From contig NW_024468260.1 of NCBI RefSeq assembly GCF_002104995.1, positions 665,004 through 729,003 on the forward strand: a stretch of 64,000 nt of DNA, given 5' to 3'. The DNA comes from Linderina pennispora (lineage: Eukaryota > Kickxellomycota > Kickxellomycetes > Kickxellales > Kickxellaceae). Shown here piece by piece: positions 11,412 to 22,898 of the stretch; within the stretch, counting starts at the first letter, position 1, and every line of letters starts with the position of its first letter. The position numbers were made by a program, and so were the translations under genes. A model generated the notes under the pieces. That model ran no database searches. It was not told where the DNA came from and saw only the letters and a program-made list of their open reading frames with translations.

Positions 11412-13943
11412 TCAGCGCAGGCGCTTCAGCGCTGGTTCGCTGCTGCTGGCAGCAGAATCGCCTGCTGCTGCACGCCTCTTGCGCGACCTCTTTGTTGCAG
11501 GGGTGGTGCCAGAAGCATTGGCAGCAATGGCCGTAGAACAACGGAACCGTTCAGGAATACTGCCTGAATCACAGAGTGACTGGAAAATGAGCCTGAAGTT
11601 TAGAACTGCTGCGAGATCGCGGTTCAAGAGTCGAGACGAATAGGCCCGCCTGTATTATGTCATGGCCCGCTTACATGACTCGCTTGTACAGCGGAGAAGG
11701 CCATGGCACTTCACAGTTGGGTTCTTCGACCTCTGGTAGGGCCGCGGGTTGGGAACATGCCGGAATGTCTGCAGCGATTTTTCGCAGCAGAACGGGCACA
11801 CCGACGATGTCCGGAATTCGTCGATCAGATAAACTTCAAAGCCATGGTGCTTGAACTTGTCGCGCCATCCCTTGCCACGAATCGGCGCATGATGTCGGGC
11901 CATCGGCGCACTCAAATTGCCCATGATCAGCACTGGGTCTGGACCGAACCTGCTCCGGAGTTTTGCGGCAAGCCTGTGGTCTGCACGGGCCTGGTTCATG
12001 AATGAATCAAGGCGCAGCTTGCGGTGAAGCGGGTACACCTTGGGACTGGTACTGACACCTGGATGGGCTTTCCAGCGCCTTTGGTGCTGCTTGTTTGACT
12101 TAGTGGGCTGCTGCTCTGGTAACCTTCGCGCTGTCATCGTGCTGGCATAAAACGGTGCTAGGACACACCGCACCGATGCACGGGCAGCAACGTAGGCACG
12201 GAATTTTGCTGGGCTAAGGGTCCGGCAGCAGTGCTTGGAAAGCTCTGCCTCTGCTCTGCGGATAGCATCTTCTGGGACTTGATCCTTTGTATCCCAACGA
12301 ATCCTGTCATAGTGGCGCAGCTTGAGCTCCTTATTGCGCTGCTGCCGTGTGTAGCGGTAGAGCATTTTTTTCACCCTCTTTCCCACTGCTGCTATTTTCG
12401 TGCAACATATACAGTAAATCGCCCCGACCTGGATCGATGAATACACAGCGGCCTTTCAGATTCTGCAGCTCTGGCTATGGGATCTGGTGGATATAGCGAC
12501 AGTCAGCTATAGTATTGCCTCCCACGGCACCACCTCCTGCAACATCGCCTGTAGCATCGCCTCCCACAGCATCGCCTCCTGCACCATCAGCATCTACTGC
12601 ACCATCAGCCTTGAATATCTTGTCTTGTAGCAAAATGCATATCGTTACACCATCTGTTGTTGCCATTCCGTGGAATTTTCTATCACCATGCGCCTTAAAT
12701 GGCTTTGATGTTAGATCTGCGACCCGGCCCCACACATCCCACACAGGTTGTGTGATCCCTTGGACCGGGTCGTGTGCACAGACTGGGGGTGCTGATGCAT
12801 ATGCATTGTTAAGTGCTGCAACAGTGTCTGCTGCTGCTGCCGATGCAGCAGCAAGTGAATCAGCCGCTACTGCTGCAGTTGCTGCAGTGGCCTCTGTTGC
12901 ATCCGATGGCATCTTCGCTGCTTCGCGTGCAGCCTTCTTGGCCAATTTTTCGCCCTTTTCTGTTGCTTTCCTTGCCTCTGTTGCTGCCCTCTTTGCTGCG
13001 TTGATCTTGGTAACCTCCTCACGTGTTTTCGAAACAAACACCTGCTTGATTATTTGCTTGTCTAAGCGCACATGGCCTGGGATCCATGATGTCCGCAGAG
13101 GCAAGCATTGGGGGGAGACTTGCCAAGCTGCTCATTTTCGATAAGCTGGCATAGGCGAATGTATGCACGCAGATGTTTAAGTGGATTTACCTTGGCATCA
13201 TAGTATCGGCTGTCTTTGGCGAATCTGTACTTGGCATCATAGGCATTAAGGACTGGTGCCAGCTTGTTGTAGATTGCAAGCACCGGTGGGGTGAGCACAC
13301 TGAGATCAGGGTGCCTAGAGGCAATTGCCTGGCGGAGCTTCTGTGCAGGTGTATAAATACACACTTGACATGTATTATTGAACTCTGCCTTGGACACATT
13401 GCCCATTGTACTGTGCAGTGTGTTTTTGCGGCTACGAATATCAATCAATTTGGCCAGAGTCCGCTGTAGGCAAGTGCCATAGTGCAACACAATGTTGTTC
13501 TTGTATGCTGTCATCAGCTCGGTATCCATGTATGTTGCTACTTGATTCATTTCACGTACACCATGTAGCTCGATATCGCCATTATGCAATAGATAATCAT
13601 AAATATGGTATCTAACTACATCACCGAAATCTGCGGTTAACAGTTCTGACTTGTCCTTCCGGTTGACAAAATCCTTGGCAGATATGACAGTCTTCGCCTT
13701 CAGGTTGCGATAAATGAATAAATAAATAAAACGAAAAAAACCCTTTTTCACAAATGTTGCTGGGTCAAAAGCATCCCCGTCAGCTAGCTGATGGAGTAGT
13801 ATCCATCGTGCAAGCATGTATGTATGCTCTTTGATGATATTGACGCTGTGTACAAATTGCTCTAGGCGGGGCAACATAGAATCACGGAAGCCAATACCAC
13901 CAAGTGATGTCTTTATGACAGTAGTGCTGCGGGTAATATTCAT
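11412..13943 (-). pseudogene. Fanzor (eukaryotic TnpB-like RNA-guided nuclease) relic
   Basis: About 840 codons across several frames. From the N-terminus: a helical region (13943-13110); PLRTSWIPGHVRLDK (about 13100-13050); a Lys/Ala-rich stretch; TTDGVTICILLQD (about 12650-12610); a Gly/Asp/Ala-rich insert; the first RuvC aspartate in VFIDPGRGDLLY (about 12445-12405); YRYTRQQR; the second acidic motif YLIDEFRTSS; a zinc ribbon with CPFC and later RC-x5-C; the third RuvC motif NRDLAAVLNF (about 11627-11595); and a basic, NLS-like tail. This order is that of Fanzor proteins. The breaks are a C6 run near 13110 (frame loss), in-frame TAG at 12475-12477, a T7/A7 run at 12365-12371 (frame change) and in-frame TAA at 11655-11657. 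All three catalytic acidic residues remain visible. The N-terminal boundary is the first Met of the open frame and could be wrong. Confidence 0.85.
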
Positions 13944-15489
13944 TTGAGAAATTCAATAGGCAAAGTAAGAAGAGAAATGGTGCTGTTCAGTTTTGCTTTA
14001 TTGCGTATGCATAGCATTAAGAACTTTTTATTAAAAATGATCTGGCTTGCATGGTTCTTGGGGCCCTTAGCACTGATACAGTCTCTTGAATCAGTCTATA
14101 CAGACTGGGTCCATTGTGGCCCAAATACTACTGCTTACGCATGTTCATAAGACAAATTAATTTATAAAATAAACCCACAAATATTGTATGGCCACTAGAA
14201 GAGCTATATGGCCTTATTCAATAGGTGCTCTTAAATAAATATCCTAAGAGTGCTGCGCAGCCGGTGATGACCACCATGATGACGCCATGGAAGTTATCAG
14301 GCCGACCGACAAGAGCAGCTCTTGCGCTGAACCAATGGAAATATCTAGTGGAGACCTGTGGCCACTACAATAACAACTTGTCGCCCTGGTTTCACCGATG
14401 AGGTCAGATGCCGCACAAGATCAAAAGGAGTTTACAGAGCAAGTCACCCAAACTCGCTTTGAGATATAAAAGAGTTTTATCTTTTAACCAACTAATAAGG
14501 TTCTAGCGGACGGTCGGACACTTTTTAGACTATAAAATCTTATATATAGGTAAAAGATACTTGGATGTTTGTCAAAGCAACAGCACTAACAGAACCTCTA
14601 CCTATTAAGCAAGTTGACACTGGCTGCTGTTGCATAAAGATGACTTCTCCAAGAGCAATCCAGTGAATAGTCGATGCCAGAATTATTTGCCCTTATGAGA
14701 AGAATCCTCATCGTCATAGAATATTTGGGTCTCCCTGGCGTTTGAGAAAATGCGTTTGGTCTGGTCGTAGAGCAGCTGTGCATGAGCCATATTTTTGTTC
14801 TATACATCCATTCATGGACCACGAGTGCCACCAATGAATAATTCGATGTTAATAACTCTGGGGAGAACTGGGTTCTCGACTGGTGGTATCCTCGGCGAAT
14901 CAGCCCTACCTCTGAAGATGTTCTTCAGAGCATTTATGAAGATGGACAGCTTTTGTTCAGTTTATATGTCCATATTTTACTGTTATATAATCTCGCTCAT
15001 CCGAACCCATTGCTCTTTTTGTACCACTGGTAGCTATCGCAGCAGCTAACAGTATGGTACTATACTTCGTAGCCCAAATTACTCAAAGCTATGTCCCTCC
15101 ATCCACGGAAAGCGGGGAGCAGGGCATATGTGAGTGGTTTAAAATAGGGGCATGGAAAGTAAATATCTTTAGGCCTGCAACATATATTGTCAACTATCTT
15201 GTCGAGAATGAGCGCAGGCAGGTTTTATGCAATGGGTTCCATAGGAATGATGTTTTAACCTGCAGTAGTTGGGTTGTGAGCGAAGGTACAGAGGAAAATG
15301 TGTGGGAAGATTTTAGTTGAAATCTAGCAAGAGATGTCTTGAGAAGGAGTCTGGGGGAGTTAGTCGTTTCGATGTTGTTGTCTCTGGTTATTCTGCAGCA
15401 AAGAGCATTAGCGCAACAGGCCGATCTTGTCAATATCTTTTATTTTGCTAATAGGATTCAGAAACCAAAAAGAAACAGCACTTGCATTT
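13944..15489. other. Intergenic region, no supported gene
   Basis: About 1.5 kb, AT-richer than its surroundings, with only short unconvincing frames. One on the minus strand (about 14786-14670) encodes roughly 38 residues beginning MAHAQLLYDQTKRIF; I do not recognise it. The right border of the Fanzor-bearing element may lie here, but I found no terminal repeat. Confidence 0.4.
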
Positions 15490-18400
15490 TTAGTAGTTGT
15501 CAGCGACCCAGCGACGAGCATTGACAAACATGCGGGCCCAGGGTCCTTGCTCCCACGCCATGATCTTGTCGGCAGGGACGTAGGAATTGGCATCAATCCT
15601 GACAACGCGCTCGGGATGCGGCATCATGGCCAACACCCTACCATCCTTGGTGAGTACGCCAGCTAGGTTCAAGTCTGCGCCATTCGGGTTCATCGGGTAC
15701 ATGATGCGCTGATCACCGTGATTCGAGCCAGTGCGGTCGACGTACTTGAACGCCTGCAGATTGTCGTTCTGGAACTGCTGGCGGGCGAGGGGGCTGGCGA
15801 ATTTGGCGCGGCCCTCGCCATGGGCGACCACGATCGGGATCTTGGAGCCCTGGAGTCCATCAAAGAAGACCTTGGCGGACTCTGCACTGGCTACGGGCTC
15901 GACCATGACGACACGGCCCTCGTACTGTTCGCTCTCGTTGCGCACGAAATGCGGCCAATCTTCGGTGCCCGGGATGACATCGCGCAGGTTGGACAGCATC
16001 TGGCAGCCATTGCAAACGCCCAAGGCGAATGTATTCTGCCGCTCGAAGAACGCCTTGAACTGGAGACGCGCCGCGGGCGACATCAAAATGGACTTGGCCC
16101 AGCCGGCGCCAGCACCAAGGACGTCACCGTAGGAGAAGCCACCGACAGCGGCAAGGCCGACAAAGTCGGAAAGCACGGCGGAGCCGTTGAAAATGTCGGT
16201 CATGTGGACGTCAACAGCCTCGAAGCCTGCCTGGTGGAAGGCGTAGGCCATTTCGGCATGCGAGTTGACGCCCTGCTCGCGCAGAATGGCCACGCGCGGC
16301 CGAGTCTCTGCCAGCGGCACCAGGGAAAGCGTCTGGGCGGGGTCAAAGGTCAGATCGTAGGAGATGCCCGAGTCGTTGTCGTTGGTGATCAGCGAGTACT
16401 CTTCGTCGGCGCACTGGGGGTTGTCGCGCAGCCGCTGCATCTTGTAGGAGGTCTCGGCCCACATTGCCCACAGGGCACTGCGCGTGTGCTCGTAGATGGG
16501 CATGCCGCCAGCCCGGAACCTAATGGCATCCTTATTGTCGACCTGGTAACCAACAGAGCCGATCTGCTTGACGGGCACGTTAATCATAGCGAACTCGGCA
16601 ATGACATCGGCAACGTGGGCATTGTTGACCTGGATCACGCAGCCCAGCTCCTCGGTGAACAGCACCTCCATGGCCTCGCGCTCCGAGGCGGCGGCCAGCA
16701 GTGGCGCAATGTCTACGTCGATACCCACGTGACCAGCAAAGGCCATCTCGCAGAGGGTCGTGAACAGACCGCCGTCCGACCGGTCGTGGTAGGCCAGAAT
16801 GTGCGGGCGCAGGAAGCGCAGACAGTTGAAGAACCGCAGCAGTGCGCGGCTGTCCTCGACGTCGGGCACGTGCTGGCCGATCTGATTATACACCTGCGCC
16901 AGCGCCGACCCGCCCATGCGGTGCTGGCCAGCGGCCAAATCGACAAACAGCAGAGCCCCAGAGGGCTGCAGCGCAGGCGTCAGGGTCTTGCGGGTATCGA
17001 TGACGGCGGCAAAGGACGTGATGACGGCGGAGATGGGCGCAGTGACCTTCTTTTTCTCCGAGCTGTCCTGCCACTGCATCTGCATGCTCATCGAATCCTT
17101 GCCCACAGGCACTGACACGCCCAGGGCCTGGCACAGTTCACTCAATGCGCGCACGGCACTGTACAGACGCGCGCCTTCGCCTGGGTGGGCGGGCGCGGCC
17201 ATCCAGTTGGCGCTCAGCTTGACCCACGATAGATCGGGCACGTCAGCAGCGGCGATGTTCATCAGGGACTCGGCTACAGCCATGCGCGAGGCCGCCGCCG
17301 CATCCACCAGCGCCAGGGTCGGGCGCTCACCCATGGCCATAGCCTCGCCGGTCCGCACCGACGTCTCGTAGCCACTTGAGGTCACGGCCACGTCGGCCAC
17401 GGGCACCTGCCAGGGACCAACCATGGGGTCACGTGCCACCAGCCCAGTCACGCACCGATCGCCAATGGTAATCAGGAAGCTCTTGGACGCCACGCTGGGC
17501 AAATGCAGAACACGCGCCACAGCATCGGCGACGCGCATGGGGAACGGCAGCTCGGGCAGGTACTGCAGTAGGCTGCCGTCGAACGCATCGTAGGCAGAGA
17601 CGAGCGAGTCGGCTGTGCGCGACATCTTGGGTGGCTTGCCGAACAGCACATCCATGGGCACGTCGATTGCGTGGCCGCCGAACAGCCGGTCGGAGACGCG
17701 CAGGCGCTTCTCCTCAATGGAGGTGCCGACGACGGCGAACGGGCAGCGCTCGCGCACGGCAATAGCCTCGAACACAGGCAGCTGGTCGGGCATGACGGCC
17801 AGCACGTAGCGCTCCTGCGACTCATTGCACCAGATCTCCATAGGCGACAGCGACGTGTCGGCGCAGGGCACATCGCGTAGCTCGATCTCGGCGCCGAGCC
17901 CCGAGTCGTGGACCAGCTCGGTCAAAGCGTTGCTCAGACCGCCGGCGCCCACGTCATGCACGAAGGCAATCGGGTTGCCGTCGCCCATGCTGGTGCACCC
18001 GTCCAGCACCATCTGGCACCGGCGCTCCATCTCGGGGTTGCCGCGCTGCACCGACGCAAAGTCCAGATCCGCCGCCTGCGTACCGGCCGCCACCGACGAC
18101 GCCGCTCCGCCGCCCAGGCCGATCAGCATCGAGGGACCGCCCAGGACGATCAGCCGGGCGCCTGCAGCGAACGGCTTCTTCAGCATATGGCTGGCGCGCA
18201 CACTGCCCATGCCGCCGGCAATCATGATTGGCTTGTGGAAGCCGCGCAGCTCGCTGCCCGCCTGCTCCAGGAATGTGCGGAAGTATCCCAGAATGGCTGG
18301 GCGCCCGAACTCATTGGCAAAGGCCGCAGCGCCCAGCGGAGCCTCCAGCATGATGTCCAGGGCGCTGGCTACGTGCGCCGGGAACCCCACGTGCTGGGTG

Positions 18401-19722
18401 GCCTTCTCCCACGGCTGCGCGAACCCCGGAATCTGCAGATTCGACACCGTGTAGCCCGCCAGCCCGCACTTGGGCTTCGATCCGATGCCCACCGCTCCCT
18501 CGTCACGGATCTCACCGCCGGTACCCGTGGCTGCGCCCGGGAACGGCGAGATAACCGTCGGGTGGTTGTGGGTCTCGACCTTGGCCACAATATGCACAGC
18601 GCCAGCCTCGCGCTGCCGCCACACCTGCCCGTCATCGGCCAGGGGCGCCCAGGCCTTGATGCTGCCGGCATTATACGCCTCCAGCACCGCTGCGTTGTCC
18701 GAGTAGGCGGAGAGCACGTGCTCCGGGTGCGCCTTCTGCGTAGCCCGGATCCAGTCAAACAGGGACTTGTCCTGCGTCTGCCCGTCGACGGTCCAGTCGG
18801 CGCGGAAGATCTTGTGGCGGCAGTGCTCGCTGTTGACCTGCGCAAACATCATCAGCTCGGCGTCGGTCGGGTTGCGCGCGATGCCGTCGGCCGATGCATG
18901 GGCGCCCATATACGCCTCCACCAGATATGCGATCTCGTCGTCGGCCAGCGCCAGACCTTGCTCCCTGTTGGCGCGGCTCAGCAGCTCAACCGCCTGCTGT
19001 GTGCTGGCGATCTCCGTGGCAGCCGTCGCGGCAGCCTCGATCGACTCGATCTCCTCGACCACATGGCTGGCCTCCGCCCCGCGCACCGGCACCTGACGCA
19101 GCTTGCGCGGCGGCGCCTGCTCAAACACAACCGTGGCCGCCGGGCAGCCATCGTACAGGGTCTCAGTCATGCGATCTGAGATTGCATTCGCCAGATCACT
19201 GTTGGCCATGACATCGACGTTATCAACGACGTCCAGATCAAACTCGATCTGGTACACGGTGCCGCGCTCCACCCTTTGCACGATATCGCCGAGGCCGCAC
19301 AGACGGAAAATATCCGTCGCCTTGGACGACCACGGGCTGATTGTCCCGCGTCTGGGCAGAACCCAGATCGTGCTGACGTTCTCGGCTGACTCGCTGCGAA
19401 GCGTCTCATTGCCCACCAGCTCGATTGGCGCCTTGGGTGCCCCGTGCTCGCCCGGCCCGCGCAGAAGCAGCGAGATGATAGCCCAGGTGTGGTCCACTGT
19501 CGTCGCTGACAGCGCTGACGACGCCGACGGCGAATGGTTGGCTGTCGCCGCCATGTGCAGGTGCGGCGCATGCGCATACGACGGATTCAGCTCGACCAGA
19601 TGCACATAGTGCGTCGATATCTTGGTCACGGCGCCCTTGGGAAACGGCAGCCGGTCGATCAGCGCCTTCTCTCGAAAATCTGACAGAGCATAGCTCCTGC
19701 CGGGGATCACAAGCATCGACAT
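15490..19722 (-). CDS. ADE6: Phosphoribosylformylglycinamidine (FGAM) synthase
   Basis: A 1,410-aa single-frame protein of the large PurL type, which converts FGAR, glutamine and ATP to FGAM in step 4 of purine synthesis in the cytosol. The N-terminal PurS-like region is followed by the linker and synthetase core, with [19 protein letters not shown] and [10 protein letters not shown] as the metal/ATP region and a second AIRS-like half. The C-terminal class I glutaminase has nucleophile Cys in LGVCNGCQM and a late His-Pro-Glu in [10 protein letters not shown]. Yeast Ade6 is 1,358 aa. The start is ATG 19722 ([13 protein letters not shown]); the frame is open further upstream but that stretch reads like leader sequence. 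The stop is TAA 15490-15492. It has no introns and no frame breaks, in contrast to the neighbours. Confidence 0.95.
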   Translation of the reverse strand: MSMLVIPGRSYALSDFREKALIDRLPFPKGAVTKISTHYVHLVELNPSYAHAPHLHMAATANHSPSASSALSATTVDHTWAIISLLLRGPGEHGAPKAPIELVGNETLRSESAENVSTIWVLPRRGTISPWSSKATDIFRLCGLGDIVQRVERGTVYQIEFDLDVVDNVDVMANSDLANAISDRMTETLYDGCPAATVVFEQAPPRKLRQVPVRGAEASHVVEEIESIEAAATAATEIASTQQAVELLSRANREQGLALADDEIAYLVEAYMGAHASADGIARNPTDAELMMFAQVNSEHCRHKIFRADWTVDGQTQDKSLFDWIRATQKAHPEHVLSAYSDNAAVLEAYNAGSIKAWAPLADDGQVWRQREAGAVHIVAKVETHNHPTVISPFPGAATGTGGEIRDEGAVGIGSKPKCGLAGYTVSNLQIPGFAQPWEKATQHVGFPAHVASALDIMLEAPLGAAAFANEFGRPAILGYFRTFLEQAGSELRGFHKPIMIAGGMGSVRASHMLKKPFAAGARLIVLGGPSMLIGLGGGAASSVAAGTQAADLDFASVQRGNPEMERRCQMVLDGCTSMGDGNPIAFVHDVGAGGLSNALTELVHDSGLGAEIELRDVPCADTSLSPMEIWCNESQERYVLAVMPDQLPVFEAIAVRERCPFAVVGTSIEEKRLRVSDRLFGGHAIDVPMDVLFGKPPKMSRTADSLVSAYDAFDGSLLQYLPELPFPMRVADAVARVLHLPSVASKSFLITIGDRCVTGLVARDPMVGPWQVPVADVAVTSSGYETSVRTGEAMAMGERPTLALVDAAAASRMAVAESLMNIAAADVPDLSWVKLSANWMAAPAHPGEGARLYSAVRALSELCQALGVSVPVGKDSMSMQMQWQDSSEKKKVTAPISAVITSFAAVIDTRKTLTPALQPSGALLFVDLAAGQHRMGGSALAQVYNQIGQHVPDVEDSRALLRFFNCLRFLRPHILAYHDRSDGGLFTTLCEMAFAGHVGIDVDIAPLLAAASEREAMEVLFTEELGCVIQVNNAHVADVIAEFAMINVPVKQIGSVGYQVDNKDAIRFRAGGMPIYEHTRSALWAMWAETSYKMQRLRDNPQCADEEYSLITNDNDSGISYDLTFDPAQTLSLVPLAETRPRVAILREQGVNSHAEMAYAFHQAGFEAVDVHMTDIFNGSAVLSDFVGLAAVGGFSYGDVLGAGAGWAKSILMSPAARLQFKAFFERQNTFALGVCNGCQMLSNLRDVIPGTEDWPHFVRNESEQYEGRVVMVEPVASAESAKVFFDGLQGSKIPIVVAHGEGRAKFASPLARQQFQNDNLQAFKYVDRTGSNHGDQRIMYPMNPNGADLNLAGVLTKDGRVLAMMPHPERVVRIDANSYVPADKIMAWEQGPWARMFVNARRWVADNY

Positions 19723-20081
19723 GGCTATAAAAGTTAGGAAAGTGCAGATAAGAAAAGCTACGGTGTTATTATAAAACAAAAGAGTGCTGGGAAGCAGTTG
19801 CGTTTGGCAAGATCGAGAGAGACAAGAAAGCAAAAAGGAATACCGTTGCCGCCCCGCGCTGCCCTTAAAGCATGCTCGATCCAGTCCATGCCAGCTCTTA
19901 ATTGACTTTCCCCCTCTATCTTGCTGACCTCTGGGATAAGGGGTGGGAACTGAGCGTGTTGGGTACCGGGCTGGTCGATCACTTTGGGGTAAGCAATGGG
20001 CTGTGAAAATTCGTGATCACTGTTATCATAATCCGACCTAAAATATTTACCAAAAAAGTCAAAATGCTCTACGCCCCCGGG
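19723..20081. other. Promoter-side spacer of FGAM synthase
   Basis: 360 bp between the FGAM synthase start and the stop of the next minus-strand gene. No gene is seen; it presumably carries the FGAM synthase promoter. Confidence 0.5.
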
Positions 20082-20684
20082 TCAGAACATCGCCCACATC
20101 GCCCACCCCACGGCTACCGCTGCTATTGAGGCCACACGGCGGTCGGCACCCGACATCATCTGCGCATCATCCGAGTCTTTGTGCGCGTCCTTCTGCTTGT
20201 CCTTGACTTCGTCCTGCCCGCTAATCGGTTTAATGCTGGCCTTCGCCTTCGCCTTCGCCATCTCCTCCTTTTCCCTCTCCTTCTTGTGCTCGGCCACATC
20301 CTCCGCCGACACCGTGGGCTTGCTCTCAGCCGACTTCTTCTCGGCCTTGATGCTGCTGCTGGCCATGACCGATGCGCTGGTGGACACAGCCTTCGAGGCA
20401 TTGCAGAATACCTTGACCTGGCCTTCCTGGGCCGTGCGCGTTTCGTCGCCTGGGCACGAGTTAAAGCACGACACGATGGTCTTCTGGGCCTCGCATTTGC
20501 ATGCCCAGTCGCTGTATGCGCATGCCCCCAGCATCAGGCCTTGGGTGTTCAGACAGCTGTTCAGAACGTGTTGAGCTGCGCATCCCTGAGGACCGGGCAG
20601 AGCTGGTGTTACAGGCACAGGGACCCCGGGTCCTTGGGCGTAGATGGCGGTGGCGAGCAGGGCGATCGTGGCGATGATATGCAT
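20082..20684 (-). CDS. Secreted CFEM-like, probably GPI-anchored cell-surface protein
   Basis: A 200-aa protein with a clear N-terminal signal peptide (MHIIATIALLATAIYAQ). A compact domain of about 75 residues follows with eight cysteines, including ACAYSDWACKCEAQK, the number and clustering typical of CFEM-type fungal extracellular domains. Then come a Ser/Ala-rich segment, a highly charged Lys/Glu/Asp stretch and a hydrophobic C-terminus (VASIAAVAVGWAMWAMF) consistent with a GPI-attachment signal. CFEM proteins act at the fungal cell surface, some in haem uptake or adhesion. The long charged region before the anchor is unusual. The start is the Met that opens the signal peptide; the frame is open upstream without a better Met. 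The exact subfamily is uncertain. Confidence 0.7.
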   Translation of the reverse strand: MHIIATIALLATAIYAQGPGVPVPVTPALPGPQGCAAQHVLNSCLNTQGLMLGACAYSDWACKCEAQKTIVSCFNSCPGDETRTAQEGQVKVFCNASKAVSTSASVMASSSIKAEKKSAESKPTVSAEDVAEHKKEREKEEMAKAKAKASIKPISGQDEVKDKQKDAHKDSDDAQMMSGADRRVASIAAVAVGWAMWAMF

Positions 20685-20959
20685 ATTGAAGTGGTGATTA
20701 GTTTTGCTAGAGGGGGTGACGATGTGGCTACTACCCAAACGAAGTTCGCAAGCAGTCCTTTGCATTTATACTGCCTCTGCCATGATCCCATGGTAGCTAT
20801 GTCTCGGATCGCCACGAGGAAGAGGATCCTATCCCTCATTGCAAGCAGCTGGAACCTAAATGGCATGGTATGAATTCTTAACTGTGTGGGGAGGGGAGGA
20901 TTGAAACATACGATGAAGAGCAAAAAGCGGAGGGAGTTGGGAAATATGTATAGAGGGGT
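20685..20959. other. Short intergenic spacer
   Basis: 275 bp between two minus-strand genes. No gene is seen; it likely carries the promoter of the CFEM-like gene. Confidence 0.4.
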
Positions 20960-22623
20960 TTAGGCAAGCAGCGAGTGGCCAGTCATATTCTCGGGCACCT
21001 CAAGACCCATGTACTTGAGCAGGGTGGGTGCGACATCGCACAGGGCGTGCTTGTCGTCGTCGGCAATGAACTTGGCGCCGTTCTCAGCATTGGCCATAAC
21101 AAACGGCACGCGCGAGCAGGTGTGGGCGGTGTGCGGGGTCGAGCCATCGTCCGACAGCATCTTCTCGGCATTGCCGTGGTCGGCAGTGACAAACAGCGCA
21201 TAGCCGTTCTCCTTGCACGCGTCGTAGATGCGGCCGATGGCCTTGTCGGTGGCCTCCATGGCCTGGAACGCCGCATCGTAGATGCCCGTGTGACCGACCA
21301 TGTCGGGCGGGGCAAAGTTGCACATGACGAACGGGTACTTGCCGCTGTCCAGCTCCTCGGCCACCTTCTCGGCCACTGCCCACGACGACATCTCGGGCTT
21401 CAGGTCGTATGTGGCCACCCTGGGCGACGGGATCAGGTCGCGGTCCTCGCCGGCGAACTGTGCCTCCGAGCCGCCGTTGAAGAAGAACGTCACGTGGGCG
21501 TACTTCTCGGTCTCGGCCACGTGCACCTGCGCAACCGACTCCTTCGCCAGCCACTCGGCCAGCACGTCGGTCATCTTCTGTGGCGGGAACGCCGCCGGGA
21601 ACGGGAAGTCCGCCTTGTACTGCGTCATCGTCGCAATCTGCAGGCCCGCCGGCACCACCGAGTCGAACGGCGTCGGCTTGATACCGAACGCCTGCGTGAT
21701 CTCGCGCATGCGGTCCGAGCGGAAGTCAAAGAAGAAAATGCTGTCGTTCTCCTTCACCAGGCCCTCAGAGTCCACAATGATCGGCTTCAGGAACTCGTCG
21801 GTCTCGTCCTTGGCGTACCGCTCCTCCACCGTCTTGATGGCGTCGCTGGTCTTCTCGCCAGTGCCCTGGGTCATCGCATCAAACGCGACCTGCACCCGCT
21901 CCCAGCGCTTGTCGCGGTCCATCGCGTAGTACCGGCCCACAATCGTCGCGATCTTGCCGTACTGCAGCGACACGATCGCCTGCTGCAGCTCCGCCAGGTA
22001 TTTGGTCGTCGAGCGCGGGCTCGTGTCGCGACCATCAGCGAAGAAGTGCACATACGACTCGGGCACGCCCGCCTCCTTGGCCGCCTCCAGCAGCCCAATC
22101 AGGTGCTTGATGTGGCCGTGCACTCCGCCGTCGGAGACCAGACCTGCCAGATGCAGGCGGCCGTTGCCGGCCTTGGCGTGGTCGAACAGATCTTTGATAG
22201 CCTCGGTGCTGCCAAACCGCTTCTCCTCCAGCGCAAGGTCAATACGCACAATATCCTACAAGAGTGCTTCTCCCGCAACCCCCACCCGGCGGCAATTATT
22301 AGCATAAACACAAACCTGTTTGTCGACTCACTTATCATTTTGCTTATCGATGGGACTGATCATGATAACGGATTCCCCCTTACCTGGTAAACAACACGCC
22401 CAGCGCCAATGTTCAGATGCCCGACCTCAGAGTTGCCCATCAGACCCGCAGGCAGACCGACAGCGCGACCGTGGGCCGCCAGCGAGGTGAACTGGGCATC
22501 GGTCTCGAACCCGTCCATGACCGGGGTGGGTGCATCGCGGATAGCGTCGCCCTTGGCCTCGGGGTTGTCGTTGATACCCCAGCCGTCGATGACAATAAGA
22601 CAGGCCTTGTTAGCAGCAACCAT
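20960..22623 (-). CDS. 2,3-bisphosphoglycerate-independent phosphoglycerate mutase
   Basis: Two exons, 22623-22384 (80 codons) and 22255-20960 (431 codons), give a 511-aa protein, the usual length for iPGM. It interconverts 3- and 2-phosphoglycerate in glycolysis using bound Mn ions. The first metal site is in LIVIDGWGINDN, the phosphorylated serine in GLMGNSEVGHLNIGAGR, substrate loops in FFADGRDTSPRS and FDFRSDRMREI, and metal ligands in CNFAPPDMVGHTG and TADHGNAEKM. Splicing joins GRVVYQ to DIVRIDLAL in frame. The start MVAANKACLIV matches the normal N-terminus. Yeasts use the cofactor-dependent enzyme instead, so this form fits a filamentous or early-diverging fungus. There are no frame breaks. 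Confidence 0.95.
22256..22383 (-). other. Spliceosomal intron in the phosphoglycerate mutase gene
   Basis: 128 bp. The 5' site is CAG|GTAAGG and the 3' site is TTGTAG|GAT, with a branch-like TGCTAAT upstream of the acceptor. Removing it joins the two exons in frame within a conserved protein. Confidence 0.9.
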
Positions 22624-22898
22624 GGTGTTTTTTGTAAGAGGAAAAAGGGGGTTACTCTAAGATGTTCGTAAAAAGGAGAAAAATTACTTTCAGCAGGAGA
22701 AGAAGCAGCGTTCGAAGGTCCTACAGCTTTGAACAGCCTAGCTTTATACGCGCTTTACTAATGCGCGCCAAGTTTGGGGGGGATGAGGGTCTTGAGCCGC
22801 CTGGGCTGGGGGGCAGGGCAACGTCACATACTGGCTTTTTTTTTTGGGCCTGGACATTTCTGCCTCCACGCGCCGGTGCTGATTGGCTCCGTCCAGAG

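Noticed and set aside
11640..11670. Intron removing the TAA in the Fanzor gene (GTAAGC donor, ACAG acceptor)
   Set aside because: It would be only about 25 nt and would break the frame leading to NRDLAAVLNF.
12365..12371. Programmed ribosomal frameshift at the A7 run of the Fanzor gene
   Set aside because: A -1 slip on A7 gives the wrong frame; a +1 shift is needed, and the gene also has in-frame stops. An indel is simpler.
12515..13144. Plus-strand 209-codon Ala/Pro/Ser-rich frame
   Set aside because: Low-complexity antisense of the Ala- and Gly-rich part of the Fanzor relic.
14598..14834. 78-codon minus-strand frame
   Set aside because: It has no motif, no neighbouring coding signal, and an overlapping alternative frame looks equally protein-like.
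15718..19179. Long plus-strand open frames opposite FGAM synthase
   Set aside because: They are GC-rich antisense shadows; the minus-strand frame carries all conserved motifs over 1,410 codons.
20975..22390. 471-codon plus-strand frame opposite phosphoglycerate mutase
   Set aside because: Antisense shadow of a conserved two-exon gene, and it runs through the intron.
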